Positions 1 through 6,750 are shown, counted from the stretch's first letter. The stretch is 9,746 nucleotides of DNA from Myxococcales bacterium (GCA_020430675.1 JAGQJJ010000093.1:1-9746); one strand, 5' to 3'. Numbers and translations are program-made. Notes: a model not told the origin generated them from the sequence alone.

Positions 1-397
1 CGAGACCAAGATAGGTATGCAGCGCCGGGCCGTTGGGGTCGAGGTCGGCGAGCAGCACCGAGCGGCCGAGGCGGGCCATCATCAGCCCCAGGTTGGCGGT
101 CAGCAGGCTGCGGCCCACGCCGCCCTTGCCGCCGGCGACCGCGATGCGCAGCGGCCCGACCGGCGCGTCGAGCCAGGGCAGCGGATCGAGCACCGGCGGC
201 GGCTCGACGGGGCCTTCGCTGTCATCGGGGTCGCGCGCTTCGATGATGAGCGAGTCGATCGAGGTCCGGTCGATCGGCGCCGGGGGCGAAGCGTCGAGCG
301 CATCGAGCGCGTCGAGCGCCGCGTCGAGCTCGGCCTCATCGGGTTCGTCGGGGGGCGCCGCCGCGGATGGCGGGGGCGGATCGGTGCGGCGGCTCAC
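1..397 (-). CDS. MinD/ParA-like P-loop ATPase, N-terminal part (gene continues beyond the left edge)
   Basis: A 132-residue N-terminal fragment is visible. Residues 1-80 are a low-complexity acidic, Pro- and Ala-rich extension that includes a Leu-Asp-Ala repeat. From about residue 83 a SIMIBI-class fold begins: a beta strand (LRIAVAGG), the deviant Walker A loop (residues 89-97, GGKGGVGRS), a helix (LLTANLGLMMARLG) and the next strand with its acidic residues (SVLLADLDPNGPALHTYLG). This family covers chromosome or plasmid partition, MinD-like cell-pole positioning, FlhG/FleN and CpsD/BcsQ-like regulators; the visible part does not decide among them. The GTG start at 397 is the first plausible start in a frame open further upstream. 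It has no Shine-Dalgarno sequence, so the start is moderately certain. The second P-loop lysine is replaced by Arg96. The gene is divergent from the histidine kinase gene and shares its short upstream region. Confidence 0.85.
   Translation of the reverse strand, partial: MSRRTDPPPPSAAAPPDEPDEAELDAALDALDALDASPPAPIDRTSIDSLIIEARDPDDSEGPVEPPPVLDPLPWLDAPVGPLRIAVAGGKGGVGRSLLTANLGLMMARLGRSVLLADLDPNGPALHTYLGL
291..329. repeat. 9-bp tandem repeat inside the ATPase gene
   Basis: Three head-to-tail copies of GCGTCGAGC (the second with one mismatch, GCATCGAGC) occupy 291-317, and a fourth copy lies at 321-329 after a 3-nt offset. On the minus strand they encode the Leu-Asp-Ala repeats of the acidic N-terminal extension of the MinD/ParA-like protein. 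The unit length is a multiple of three, so copy-number change would keep the frame and alter only linker length. Confidence 0.75.
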
Positions 398-488
398 GGC
401 GATCGATCTACCGCGAACGCGGCCCTCGACGCGAGATCGTTGCGTTCCGCGCCCGGGCATCGCATTCCTGTCCATCGAGGAGGCGCCC
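398..488. promoter_or_regulatory. Divergent intergenic region between the ATPase and histidine kinase genes
   Basis: These 91 bp must hold the promoters of both divergent genes. On the plus strand TTGCGT (440-445), a 17-nt spacer and CATTCC (463-468) form a poor but correctly spaced -35/-10 candidate. On the minus strand TAGATC (410-405) ends 7 nt before the GTG at 397, the spacing of a -10 element for a leaderless transcript, in keeping with the missing ribosome binding site there. A 6-bp inverted repeat, GAACGC (415-420) and GCGTTC (442-447), and the palindrome GATCGATC (401-408) are possible operator sites. All these assignments are by eye and tentative. Confidence 0.35.
477..483 (+). promoter_or_regulatory. 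Strong Shine-Dalgarno sequence that fixes the histidine kinase start
   Basis: GAGGAGG lies 5 nt before the GTG at 489. The reading frame is open far upstream, to position 33, but those codons lie over the opposite-strand ATPase gene and would encode a Ser/Gly/Arg-rich stretch. The ribosome binding site, together with the immediate start of a hydrophobic segment, makes 489 the true start. Confidence 0.8.
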
Positions 489-2603
489 GTGGGTGTGCAG
501 ACCCAGAGCGCGTTGATCGCGGCGCTGTTGCTGCTGGGCTTTGCGATCAACGTGGCATTTCAAGAGAGGCGGGTGGAGCACCGCGCCGCGTTCACCGCGC
601 TGCTCGGCGGCTTTTTCTTCTACAACCTCGCGTGGTTCATGCACTCGGTCGTCGGCGGCAGCGTGTGGCTGCGGCTGCTGCTGCTCTCGGGCGTGGTGGT
701 CGCCCAGACGGCGCTGTGGTTCTTCGAGCGCGTGCTGCGCACCTCGGTCGCGGCGGTGCGCACGGCGGTGCACGTCACCTCGGCGGTCGCGGTGGTGCTG
801 GTCGGCACCGACCTGGTCGATCAGCCGCTGGTCAAGTCGTTCATCGCCGCGGTGGCGCTGTGCACCTATGGCTGGTGCGTCTGGCGCCTGTTCCTGCGTT
901 ATCGCCACGTCGAAGCCAAGGTCGAGGCCACGCGCCTCGGGTACCTGGTCTTCGGCGGCGCGCTCTCGGTGGCCTTCAGCGGCCTCGACCTGCTGCCCGC
1001 CGCGCTCGGGGTGCCGCTGCCGACGCCGGGGCACCTGTTTACGACCGTCTACATGTTCTTCTGGATGCAGGTGGTGCAGCGCTCGCGCCTGCTCGACCTC
1101 AAGGAGATCCTCGGCCGCGGGCTGGCGCTGCTGGTGCTGTCGGCCATCGTCTCGGTCATCTACGTCGCGCTGCTCATCTGGGTGGGCACGAGCCAGATCA
1201 ACCTCTTCTTCTTCAACACCCTGGCCGCGAGCGTGGCGCTGTTTTTTGTGTTCGAGCCCCTCAAGCGCGCGGTCGACAAGTGGGTCGGCCGGCTCTTGTT
1301 TCGCGAGACCTACGAGTTCGAGGCCCAGATCCGCCGGCTGCGGCGCGAGATGACCCATGTGCTGGGCCTCGAAGAGCTGGCCGCGCGCCTCATCGAGCGC
1401 CTGGGCGAGTCGCGCCGGGTCACCCATGCCAGCGTGTATTTCCTGGAGGGCAGCGGCTACGTCTACGCGCTGCCCACGGCCGACGCGGCGCTGGGCGGCG
1501 GCGTGGAAGAGCGCCTCGACGTGGTGCGCGGGCGGGCTTTTCTCGACGCGCTCAGCCGCGACAAGGTGCTGTCGATCGAGCAGGTCGAGCGCGAGCTGCT
1601 CGATCTGGGCGAAGAGGCGGTCGATTCGCCCGAGCGCGCGCGGTTGCAGGCGATTCGCCGGGTGATGGACCGCCTCACCGCCGGCCTCAGCTTTGCCATC
1701 CTGGCCAATGACCGCCTGCTCGGCTTCATCAACGTGCGCGACGAACGCACGCGCGAGGCGTTTTCGACCTACGAGATCGGGCTCATCGCCGGGCTCGCCG
1801 CGCAGGTGGCGACGGTGTTGGAGAGCTCGGAGATGGTCAAGCGGCTCAACGAGCGCGATCGCCTGAGCGCCATCGGCGAGATGGCCACCGGCATGGCGCA
1901 CGAGATTCGCAATCCGCTCGGCGCGATCAAGGCCGCCGCCGAGCTGCTCGAACCGGCCGAGGTCGACGCCGAGTCGCGCGAGTGGATCGACGTGATCATC
2001 GAAGAGACGCACCGCCTCGACCATGTGCTGCGGCAGTTCCTCGACTTTGCGCGGCCGTATCGCGGCGAGCTTTGCCCGATGCGCATCGATCGGGTGCTGG
2101 CGCGCGTCGCGACGCTGATGCGCGCCGAAGAGCATGAGGGGCCGGTTGAGGTGGTGCTCGATCTGGACGCGGATTTGCCGGTGGTCATCGGCGACATCGA
2201 TCAGATTCACCAAGTCTGCCTGAACCTGGCGCGCAACGCCTGTCAGGCGATGGACAAAGCCGGCGGCACGCTGACGCTGACCGCGCGGCGCGTGCAGGAG
2301 GAGCCGCCGGGTCGGCCGGGACAGCAGCGCACGCGGGTTGAGGTCGAGGTGCGCGACACCGGGCCGGGCATCGCCGAGAGCGCGCGGCCCAACCTGTTCA
2401 TCCCGTTTTTCACCACGAAGCGGCGCGGCACCGGGCTCGGGCTGCCGATCAGCCGGCGCCTGTTGCAGCATCACGGGGCTGAGATCGAGGTCGAGTCGAA
2501 GCCGGGCGAGGGCACCGCGATGCGCTTCCGGTTGTTCCTCGAATCGGACGCCGATCAGCTCACCGGCGAGCACCGGCGGCTGATGTCGGCGGGCGCCGCC
2601 TGA
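489..2603 (+). CDS. Multi-pass membrane sensor histidine kinase with GAF domain (orphan, NtrB/PrsK-like)
   Basis: A 704-residue two-component sensor kinase. The first ~255 residues form about eight or nine hydrophobic segments, resembling the 7TM-type N-terminal sensor region of PrsK-like kinases. A basic linker (KRAVDKWVGRLLFRETYEFE, ending near 276) leads to a GAF-like domain at about 290-447. The dimerisation/phosphoacceptor domain follows, with H-box SAIGEMATGMAHEIRNPLG and phosphoacceptor His471 followed by Glu472. The CA domain has the N-box NLARNACQA (Asn583), G1 box DTGPG (623-627), F-box FIPFFTTK and G2 box GTGLGL (647-652). All catalytic motifs are intact, so it should autophosphorylate at the inner face of the cytoplasmic membrane. 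No receiver domain and no response regulator lie next to it, so its partner is elsewhere. It is the first gene of the rightward run and its stop overlaps the rsmD start by 1 nt. The signal sensed is unknown; a membrane-buried or cytoplasmic small-molecule cue is plausible from the architecture. Confidence 0.93.
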   Translation: MGVQTQSALIAALLLLGFAINVAFQERRVEHRAAFTALLGGFFFYNLAWFMHSVVGGSVWLRLLLLSGVVVAQTALWFFERVLRTSVAAVRTAVHVTSAVAVVLVGTDLVDQPLVKSFIAAVALCTYGWCVWRLFLRYRHVEAKVEATRLGYLVFGGALSVAFSGLDLLPAALGVPLPTPGHLFTTVYMFFWMQVVQRSRLLDLKEILGRGLALLVLSAIVSVIYVALLIWVGTSQINLFFFNTLAASVALFFVFEPLKRAVDKWVGRLLFRETYEFEAQIRRLRREMTHVLGLEELAARLIERLGESRRVTHASVYFLEGSGYVYALPTADAALGGGVEERLDVVRGRAFLDALSRDKVLSIEQVERELLDLGEEAVDSPERARLQAIRRVMDRLTAGLSFAILANDRLLGFINVRDERTREAFSTYEIGLIAGLAAQVATVLESSEMVKRLNERDRLSAIGEMATGMAHEIRNPLGAIKAAAELLEPAEVDAESREWIDVIIEETHRLDHVLRQFLDFARPYRGELCPMRIDRVLARVATLMRAEEHEGPVEVVLDLDADLPVVIGDIDQIHQVCLNLARNACQAMDKAGGTLTLTARRVQEEPPGRPGQQRTRVEVEVRDTGPGIAESARPNLFIPFFTTKRRGTGLGLPISRRLLQHHGAEIEVESKPGEGTAMRFRLFLESDADQLTGEHRRLMSAGAA

Positions 2604-3151
2604 TGCCGCGCATCATCGCGGGCAGTGCGCGCGGGCGGCGCTTGCAGGTGCCCTCGGGGCGCACGGTGCGGCCGACCGCCGATCGCGCCCGCGAGGCGCT
2701 TTTCAACGTGCTGGCCCATCGTTTCGACGACCCGTGCCCCGGCGCGGCGGCGCTCGACCTGTTCGCCGGCGCGGGCACATTGGGCCTCGAAGCGCTCAGC
2801 CGCGGCGCGGCGCGCTGCACGTTGGTCGAGGCGGATCCGCAAGTGGCGCGGATCTTGCGCAAGAACGCCGCGCCTTTTGGCGAAGCGGCCCAGGTGGTGG
2901 TCTCGCGGGTCGAGCGCTTCCTCGCCGGCCCGGCCACCCCGCACTCGTTGGTGCTGCTCGATCCGCCCTATGACCTGGGCGCCGTCGAGCCCACATTGAC
3001 CGCGTTGGTCGCAGGGGGTTGGCTGGCCGGCGGCGCCCTGGTATGCGTCGAACACCGCGCCGGCGACCGCGTGCAGCCGCCGGCCGGGCTGATTCCGGCG
3101 TTCGCCCGCGAACATGGCGCGGCGGGCCTCGCCGTGCTGCACTTTGCGTGA
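2603..3151 (+). CDS. rsmD: 16S rRNA (guanine(966)-N(2))-methyltransferase RsmD
   Basis: A 182-residue class I SAM-dependent methyltransferase that modifies the exocyclic N2 of G966 in 16S rRNA during 30S subunit assembly. The N-terminus carries the family signature (MPRIIAGSARGRRLQVP, then RPTADRAREALFNVL). Motif I for SAM binding is LDLFAGAGTLGLEALSRGA at about 51-69, and motif IV is DPPY at 120-123, the catalytic motif of N2-guanine methyltransferases. The length matches the usual 180-200 residues. The ATG shares its A with the TGA stop of the upstream histidine kinase (TGATG), and there is no strong ribosome binding site, so translation is probably coupled. It lies 11 nt before coaD, the widely conserved neighbour arrangement for these two genes, which supports the call. 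Confidence 0.95.
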   Translation: MPRIIAGSARGRRLQVPSGRTVRPTADRAREALFNVLAHRFDDPCPGAAALDLFAGAGTLGLEALSRGAARCTLVEADPQVARILRKNAAPFGEAAQVVVSRVERFLAGPATPHSLVLLDPPYDLGAVEPTLTALVAGGWLAGGALVCVEHRAGDRVQPPAGLIPAFAREHGAAGLAVLHFA

Positions 3152-3162
3152 CGGAGACCAAA

Positions 3163-3651
3163 ATGCGCGTCGCCTTGTACCCCGGCTCGTTCGACCCGAT
3201 CACCGACGGCCATGTCGACATCATCCAGCGCAGCCTCGCGGTCTTCGATCGCGTCGTGGTCGCGGTGGCGGTGAACATCCGCAAGACGCCGACTTTTCCC
3301 GACGACGAGCGCGTGGCCATGATCGCCGAGACCTTCGCCGACGAGCCGCGCGTCGAGGTCGACAAGTTCAGCGGGCTGCTCGTCGACTACGCGCGCGATC
3401 GCGGCATCAGCACCGTGCTGCGCGGCCTGCGCGCGATGAGCGACTTCGAGTTCGAGTTCCAGATGGCGAGCATGAACCGCCGCCTCACCGACGCGGTGGA
3501 TTACATCTTCATGATGACCAGCGAAGAGCACTTCTTCGTGTCATCGAGCCTGGTGCGCGAGGTCGCGGTCAACGGCGGCGATGTCTCGGGCCTGGTGCCC
3601 GCCGCCGTACAGACGCGGCTGGCCAAGCGCTTTCCGACCCAGGCCCGATGA
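3163..3651 (+). CDS. coaD: Pantetheine-phosphate adenylyltransferase (CoaD)
   Basis: A 162-residue enzyme for the penultimate step of coenzyme A synthesis: 4'-phosphopantetheine plus ATP gives dephospho-CoA plus pyrophosphate, in the cytoplasm. The nucleotidyltransferase signature YPGSFDPITDGHVDII sits at residues 6-21, with the T/HxGH element at 14-17 (T-D-G-H). The family block LRGLRAMSDFEFEFQMASMN and the C-terminal phosphate-binding motif (FVSSSLVREVAVNGGDVSGLVP, serines and arginine visible) are complete. Length matches the ~160-residue family norm. GGAG at 3153-3156 lies 6 nt before the ATG and supports this start. The stop overlaps the ATG of the following lipoprotein (ATGA). In many bacteria CoaD is feedback-inhibited by CoA; nothing visible here argues for or against it. 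Confidence 0.97.
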   Translation: MRVALYPGSFDPITDGHVDIIQRSLAVFDRVVVAVAVNIRKTPTFPDDERVAMIAETFADEPRVEVDKFSGLLVDYARDRGISTVLRGLRAMSDFEFEFQMASMNRRLTDAVDYIFMMTSEEHFFVSSSLVREVAVNGGDVSGLVPAAVQTRLAKRFPTQAR

Positions 3652-4196
3652 TTCGAGGGGCCGCGCTCTGCCTGCTGCTCGCCGCATGCGCGGTGGCTGG
3701 CTGCGTGGTGCCCATGCCGATCGAAGCGGAGCCCATCGAGGTCAATCTGCCGCCGTATTTCATCACCGAGGCGGCCTCGCCCCCGCTCAATCAGCTGATC
3801 GAGTTCGACCCCGAGCTGGAGGATCTGATCGAGCTGCGCAGCGGCCCGATCGACGATCCCAACCCCGACGACCGCATCTATTTCCGGGTCTTCGTCGATT
3901 ACCGCCCGAGCGGGCGCAACCCGATCATCTTCCAGAGCCGCGCCGCCGGCCGGTCGACGAAGGATTTGATCGACGGCCTGGTGCTACCGTTCGAGCCGTG
4001 CGCCGACATCCCCAATATTCGGTTCGTCGAAGAGGACGTGCACCGCATCGAGCTGGTGATCGCCGATCGGCCCTTCCTCGGCGACGACGAAGAGCTGCCC
4101 GACGAGCCGACGCCGCGGCAGGCGTTGCCCGAGGGCGCGTTCAAGGTGCGGCTGGTGTGGTTCGTGCGCCTCGATGGCGGCCGATGCGCGCCCTGA
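3648..4196 (+). CDS. Predicted lipoprotein of unknown function
   Basis: A 182-residue protein with a lipoprotein signal peptide: a short basic start (MIRG), a hydrophobic stretch, and two possible lipobox cysteines, Cys14 (LAAC) and Cys19 (VAGC); Cys19 looks more likely because it ends the hydrophobic stretch. The mature part is acidic and Pro-rich. A central segment reading DDPNPDDRIYFRVFVDYRPSG resembles the beta-sandwich 'Asp-Pro-Asp ... rwFVDY' segment I associate with uncharacterised Myxococcota-type lipoproteins (memory-based resemblance, not a search). Later come HRIELVIADRPF and a C-terminal strand KVRLVWFVRLDGGRC. Cys118 and Cys180 could form a disulfide. The ATG overlaps the coaD stop by 4 nt, and the 3' end overlaps the next lipoprotein gene by 13 nt, implying co-translation. 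No catalytic motif is seen; a structural or ligand-binding envelope role is an inference. Confidence 0.85.
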   Translation: MIRGAALCLLLAACAVAGCVVPMPIEAEPIEVNLPPYFITEAASPPLNQLIEFDPELEDLIELRSGPIDDPNPDDRIYFRVFVDYRPSGRNPIIFQSRAAGRSTKDLIDGLVLPFEPCADIPNIRFVEEDVHRIELVIADRPFLGDDEELPDEPTPRQALPEGAFKVRLVWFVRLDGGRCAP

Positions 4197-5815
4197 TCCC
4201 GCTCGCGCTGTTCGCCGCTTTGCTGGCGGCCTGCGATGATGACGCCAAGACGCCCGGCGGCAGCAACGCCGAGTGCCCGGCGGCCGGCTGCCCGGCTTCG
4301 TTGATCTGTGCCGCCCAGACCTGCATCAGCGGCGAGGCGCCGGCGTGGCGCGTGAGCTTGCGCCTGCTGCCCCGCAGCGACGCGCCCTTCACCGCGGCCG
4401 AGGTGCGCAACCTCGACTTCAACGGTGAGGCCGTGCGCACCATCGACGTGCTGCGCCTGTCGGACCGCGCGGTCATCGATGGCCGGGTGCTGGCCGCCGA
4501 CGGCGAAGACCTGCGCGCGCTCGCCGCCCGGGTGACCGCGCGGGCGGTGCAGGGCATCGCGGTGCGCCCGCTGACCTTCACCAGCGAGGCCTCCGAAGAG
4601 GTCGGCCCGCCGCGTTTTGCCCTGACCCTGGCGCCGTTCTGGCCCATCGAGCAGGACGGCAAGCGCCCGGTGCGCTACCACCTCGACGTGCGCCCCGACG
4701 AAGCCTATCGGTATCCGCCGTGGCGCGTCGAGGAGTTCTCGGTGCCCGAGGAGGGCGGCGAGGTCACCGTCGAGCTGCCGCAGGCCGACCCGCTGCCGCG
4801 CATCAACGGCGAGGTGCTCATCAGCCAGACCAACCCGACGCCGCTCGCCGGGTTGCGGGTCTTTGCCGCCGGGGCGACCGGTGAGCGCATCAGCACCGAG
4901 TCGACGACCGACGCCAATGGGCGCTTTGTGGTGCTGTTCTGGCCCGACGCCGCCGAGAGCCCGGTGACGCTGCGCGCCCGCCGCACGGCCGCCGCCGGCC
5001 CGCTGCCCGACGTCGATCTGGCCGCCACGGTGCCCGCCGAGGGCGGCTCGGGGTTCTCGCGCATCTATCTGGGCACCCTCGGCTCGACCTTCACCGCCAG
5101 CGGGCGCATCACCGATGGCCAGCGGCCGGTCGGCGGGGTCACGCTTCGGTTTCGGGGTTCAGTCGGCAATGGCATCTACCAGATCGACGCCCCGCCGACC
5201 GATGAGGACGGCCGCTTCACCACCACGCTGTACCCCGGGCGCTACCGCGTCGATCTCGAGCCGCCCGCCGACGCGCCGTATCGCCTGGGCCGGCTGGAGG
5301 TCGACGTGAGCGAAGACGCGCCGCTGGAGCTGGTGGTGACGCCGCGCACGCCGGTCGCGGGCGTGGTGCTCGACCCCGACGGTGGCCCGGTGCAGGGCGC
5401 GCTGGTCGAAGCGCGGCTTGAGAGCGCCGCGTTTGCCGATCCGCGGCTCAACGCGCCGGGCGAGACGCCGCCGCCGCGCGCGTTTCAGGTCGAGACCGAT
5501 GAGCAGGGCCGCTTTCAGCTGCTGCTCGACCCGGGCACCCATCGCCTTCACGTCGCGCCCGGCGCCGCTTCGGGTCTGCCCGCGCTCAGCGCGCCGCTGA
5601 CGGTGCCGCCGCTGGCGACTGACCTGCCGGCGGTGCGGGTCACGCTGCCCCCGGCCGCGGCGTTGCAGATCGCGCTGCGCGACGCGCGCGGTCGGCCGGC
5701 CGAGGGGGTGATGGTTGAAGCGTGGCGCACCGATGGCGAGGCGCCGGTGGTCATCGGGGTGGGCACGACCGACACCGAGGGCCAGGTCACGGTGCGGGTG
5801 CCGGTGATCGAGTGA
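4184..5815 (+). CDS. Lipoprotein with four carboxypeptidase-regulatory-like (transthyretin-fold) repeats
   Basis: A 543-residue secreted lipoprotein. The signal peptide MRALIPLALFAALLAAC ends in the lipobox LAAC, giving lipidated Cys17 followed by three Asp residues; Asp at +2 would mean inner-membrane retention under the E. coli Lol rule, which may not apply here. A four-cysteine module (Cys31, 36, 42, 47) follows the anchor. After a beta-rich region (about 52-200) come four related units beginning near residues 205, 303, 389 and 494. Each has the pattern G-x-V/I ... (G/A)-V-x-V/L ... T-D-x-x-G-R-F/Q-x-x-x ... P-G, typical of CarboxypepD_reg/SdrD B-like beta-sandwiches; the fourth is shorter and ends the protein. 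No peptidase motif is present, so this is probably a structural or binding protein. It starts inside the previous lipoprotein gene (13-nt overlap), and its TGA overlaps the GTG of the next gene. Confidence 0.88.
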   Translation: MRALIPLALFAALLAACDDDAKTPGGSNAECPAAGCPASLICAAQTCISGEAPAWRVSLRLLPRSDAPFTAAEVRNLDFNGEAVRTIDVLRLSDRAVIDGRVLAADGEDLRALAARVTARAVQGIAVRPLTFTSEASEEVGPPRFALTLAPFWPIEQDGKRPVRYHLDVRPDEAYRYPPWRVEEFSVPEEGGEVTVELPQADPLPRINGEVLISQTNPTPLAGLRVFAAGATGERISTESTTDANGRFVVLFWPDAAESPVTLRARRTAAAGPLPDVDLAATVPAEGGSGFSRIYLGTLGSTFTASGRITDGQRPVGGVTLRFRGSVGNGIYQIDAPPTDEDGRFTTTLYPGRYRVDLEPPADAPYRLGRLEVDVSEDAPLELVVTPRTPVAGVVLDPDGGPVQGALVEARLESAAFADPRLNAPGETPPPRAFQVETDEQGRFQLLLDPGTHRLHVAPGAASGLPALSAPLTVPPLATDLPAVRVTLPPAAALQIALRDARGRPAEGVMVEAWRTDGEAPVVIGVGTTDTEGQVTVRVPVIE

Positions 5816-6750
5816 TCGAACCCGAGTATTTCCGTGGCCGGCGCGTGCTGGTGACCGGCGGCGGCGGTTTTTTGGGCGGCGCGGTCTGCGCCGCGCTGCG
5901 CGCCAGCGGCGCCGAGGTCATCGCGCCCCGTCGCAGTGAGGCCGATCTCACCGAGCAGGCCGCCGTGCGCGCGCTGGTGGCCCAGGCGCGCCCCCAGGTC
6001 ATCATCCACCTCGCCGCGGCCTGTGGCGGCATCGCCGCCAATCAGGCGCGCCCGGCCGAGTTCCTGGTCGACAACGCGCTGATGGGCCTGCTGCTTGTCG
6101 ACGCCGCCCGCCGGGCCGGCGTGGGCCGCTTTGTGCTCATCAGCACCACCTGCGCCTACCCGCAAGACGCGCCGATGCCATTGCGCGAAGAGACCCTGTG
6201 GCATGGCCCGCCCAATGCCATCACCGGGCCCTATGGCATGGCAAAGCGATTGCTTCACGAAGCCATCGTGCAATGCCATCACCAGTATGGCTTCGATGGC
6301 ATCACGCTCATCCCGACCAACCTGTACGGCCCGGGCGATCACTTCGACGACGCCACCGCGCATGTCATCCCCGCGCTCATCAAGCGCTTCGTCGAGGCCG
6401 CCGCGGCGGGCGCCGCCGAGGTGGTCTGCTGGGGCACCGGCGAGGCGACGCGCGACTTCCTGTACGTGGCCGACGCCGCGCGCGGCATTCTGCTGGCCAC
6501 CGCGCGCCACGCCGACCCGCAGCCGGTGAACCTGGCCTCGGGCGTCGAGACGCCGATGCGCGCGCTGGCCGCGGCCATCGCCGAGGCGACGGGCTTTGGC
6601 GGCGCCATCCGCTGGGACGCCACCCGCCCCGAGGGCCAGCCGCGGCGCGTGCTCGATACGCGCCGGGCTGCGTCGTTCGGTTTCACCGCCACCACGTCGC
6701 TCGCCGACGGCCTGCGCGCGACCGTCGCCTGGGCCCAACAGCGCCGGTGA
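5812..6750 (+). CDS. GDP-L-fucose synthase-type NAD(P)-dependent epimerase/reductase (SDR)
   Basis: A 312-residue extended short-chain dehydrogenase close to GDP-L-fucose synthase (GMER/WcaG), which converts GDP-4-keto-6-deoxymannose to GDP-fucose with NADPH. The dinucleotide-binding motif is TGGGGFLGG (Gly16, 19, 22). Family blocks HLAAACGGIAANQARPAEF, TTCAYP, PYGMAK, PTNLYGPGDHF, HVIPALI and PEGQPRRVLDT are all present. Aligned by eye to E. coli GMER with a constant +5 offset, Cys114, Tyr141, Lys145 and His184 match Cys109, Tyr136, Lys140 and His179. Thr112 stands for Ser107, a common substitution. The GTG start overlaps the previous stop (GTGA), which sets the start and suggests coupling. 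No GDP-mannose dehydratase or glycosyltransferase lies nearby, so the exact sugar is uncertain; related enzymes act on other GDP-ketosugars, for instance in heptose pathways. The product would feed O-antigen, capsule or glycoprotein sugars. Confidence 0.9.
   Translation: MIEPEYFRGRRVLVTGGGGFLGGAVCAALRASGAEVIAPRRSEADLTEQAAVRALVAQARPQVIIHLAAACGGIAANQARPAEFLVDNALMGLLLVDAARRAGVGRFVLISTTCAYPQDAPMPLREETLWHGPPNAITGPYGMAKRLLHEAIVQCHHQYGFDGITLIPTNLYGPGDHFDDATAHVIPALIKRFVEAAAAGAAEVVCWGTGEATRDFLYVADAARGILLATARHADPQPVNLASGVETPMRALAAAIAEATGFGGAIRWDATRPEGQPRRVLDTRRAASFGFTATTSLADGLRATVAWAQQRR
6213..6283. repeat. 13-bp direct repeat in the SDR gene, read in two different frames
   Basis: CAATGCCATCACC occurs at 6213-6225 and 6271-6283. 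The two copies fall in different codon phases and encode N-A-I-T and Q-C-H-H, so protein conservation alone does not explain the identity. The surrounding ~120 bp is dense in ATGGC and its complement GCCAT. The second copy can also pair: TGCCATC (6274-6280) with GATGGCA (6295-6301), a 7-bp stem with a 14-nt loop. Confidence 0.6.

Noticed and set aside
33..488. Upstream extension of the histidine kinase frame to an ATG at position 33
   Set aside because: It lies over the opposite-strand ATPase gene, encodes a Ser/Gly/Arg-rich non-protein-like stretch, and a strong Shine-Dalgarno sequence marks the GTG at 489.
17..1711. 564-residue plus-strand frame at the left end
   Set aside because: Arg/Ala/Gly-rich out-of-frame shadow of the ATPase and sensor kinase genes, without motifs.
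408..2573. 721-residue minus-strand frame opposite the histidine kinase
   Set aside because: Composition is typical of antisense of high-GC genes (His/Arg/Gln/Ala-rich), no domain is recognisable, and the plus strand holds all the kinase motifs.
3019..3162. Longer coaD start at 3019
   Set aside because: It overlaps rsmD and adds an Arg-rich segment before the canonical CoaD N-terminus; GGAG precedes the ATG at 3163.
5722..5811. ATG 30 codons upstream of the SDR start
   Set aside because: It lies inside the lipoprotein gene and adds a Gly/His/Arg-rich stretch; the Rossmann strand begins just after the GTG at 5812.
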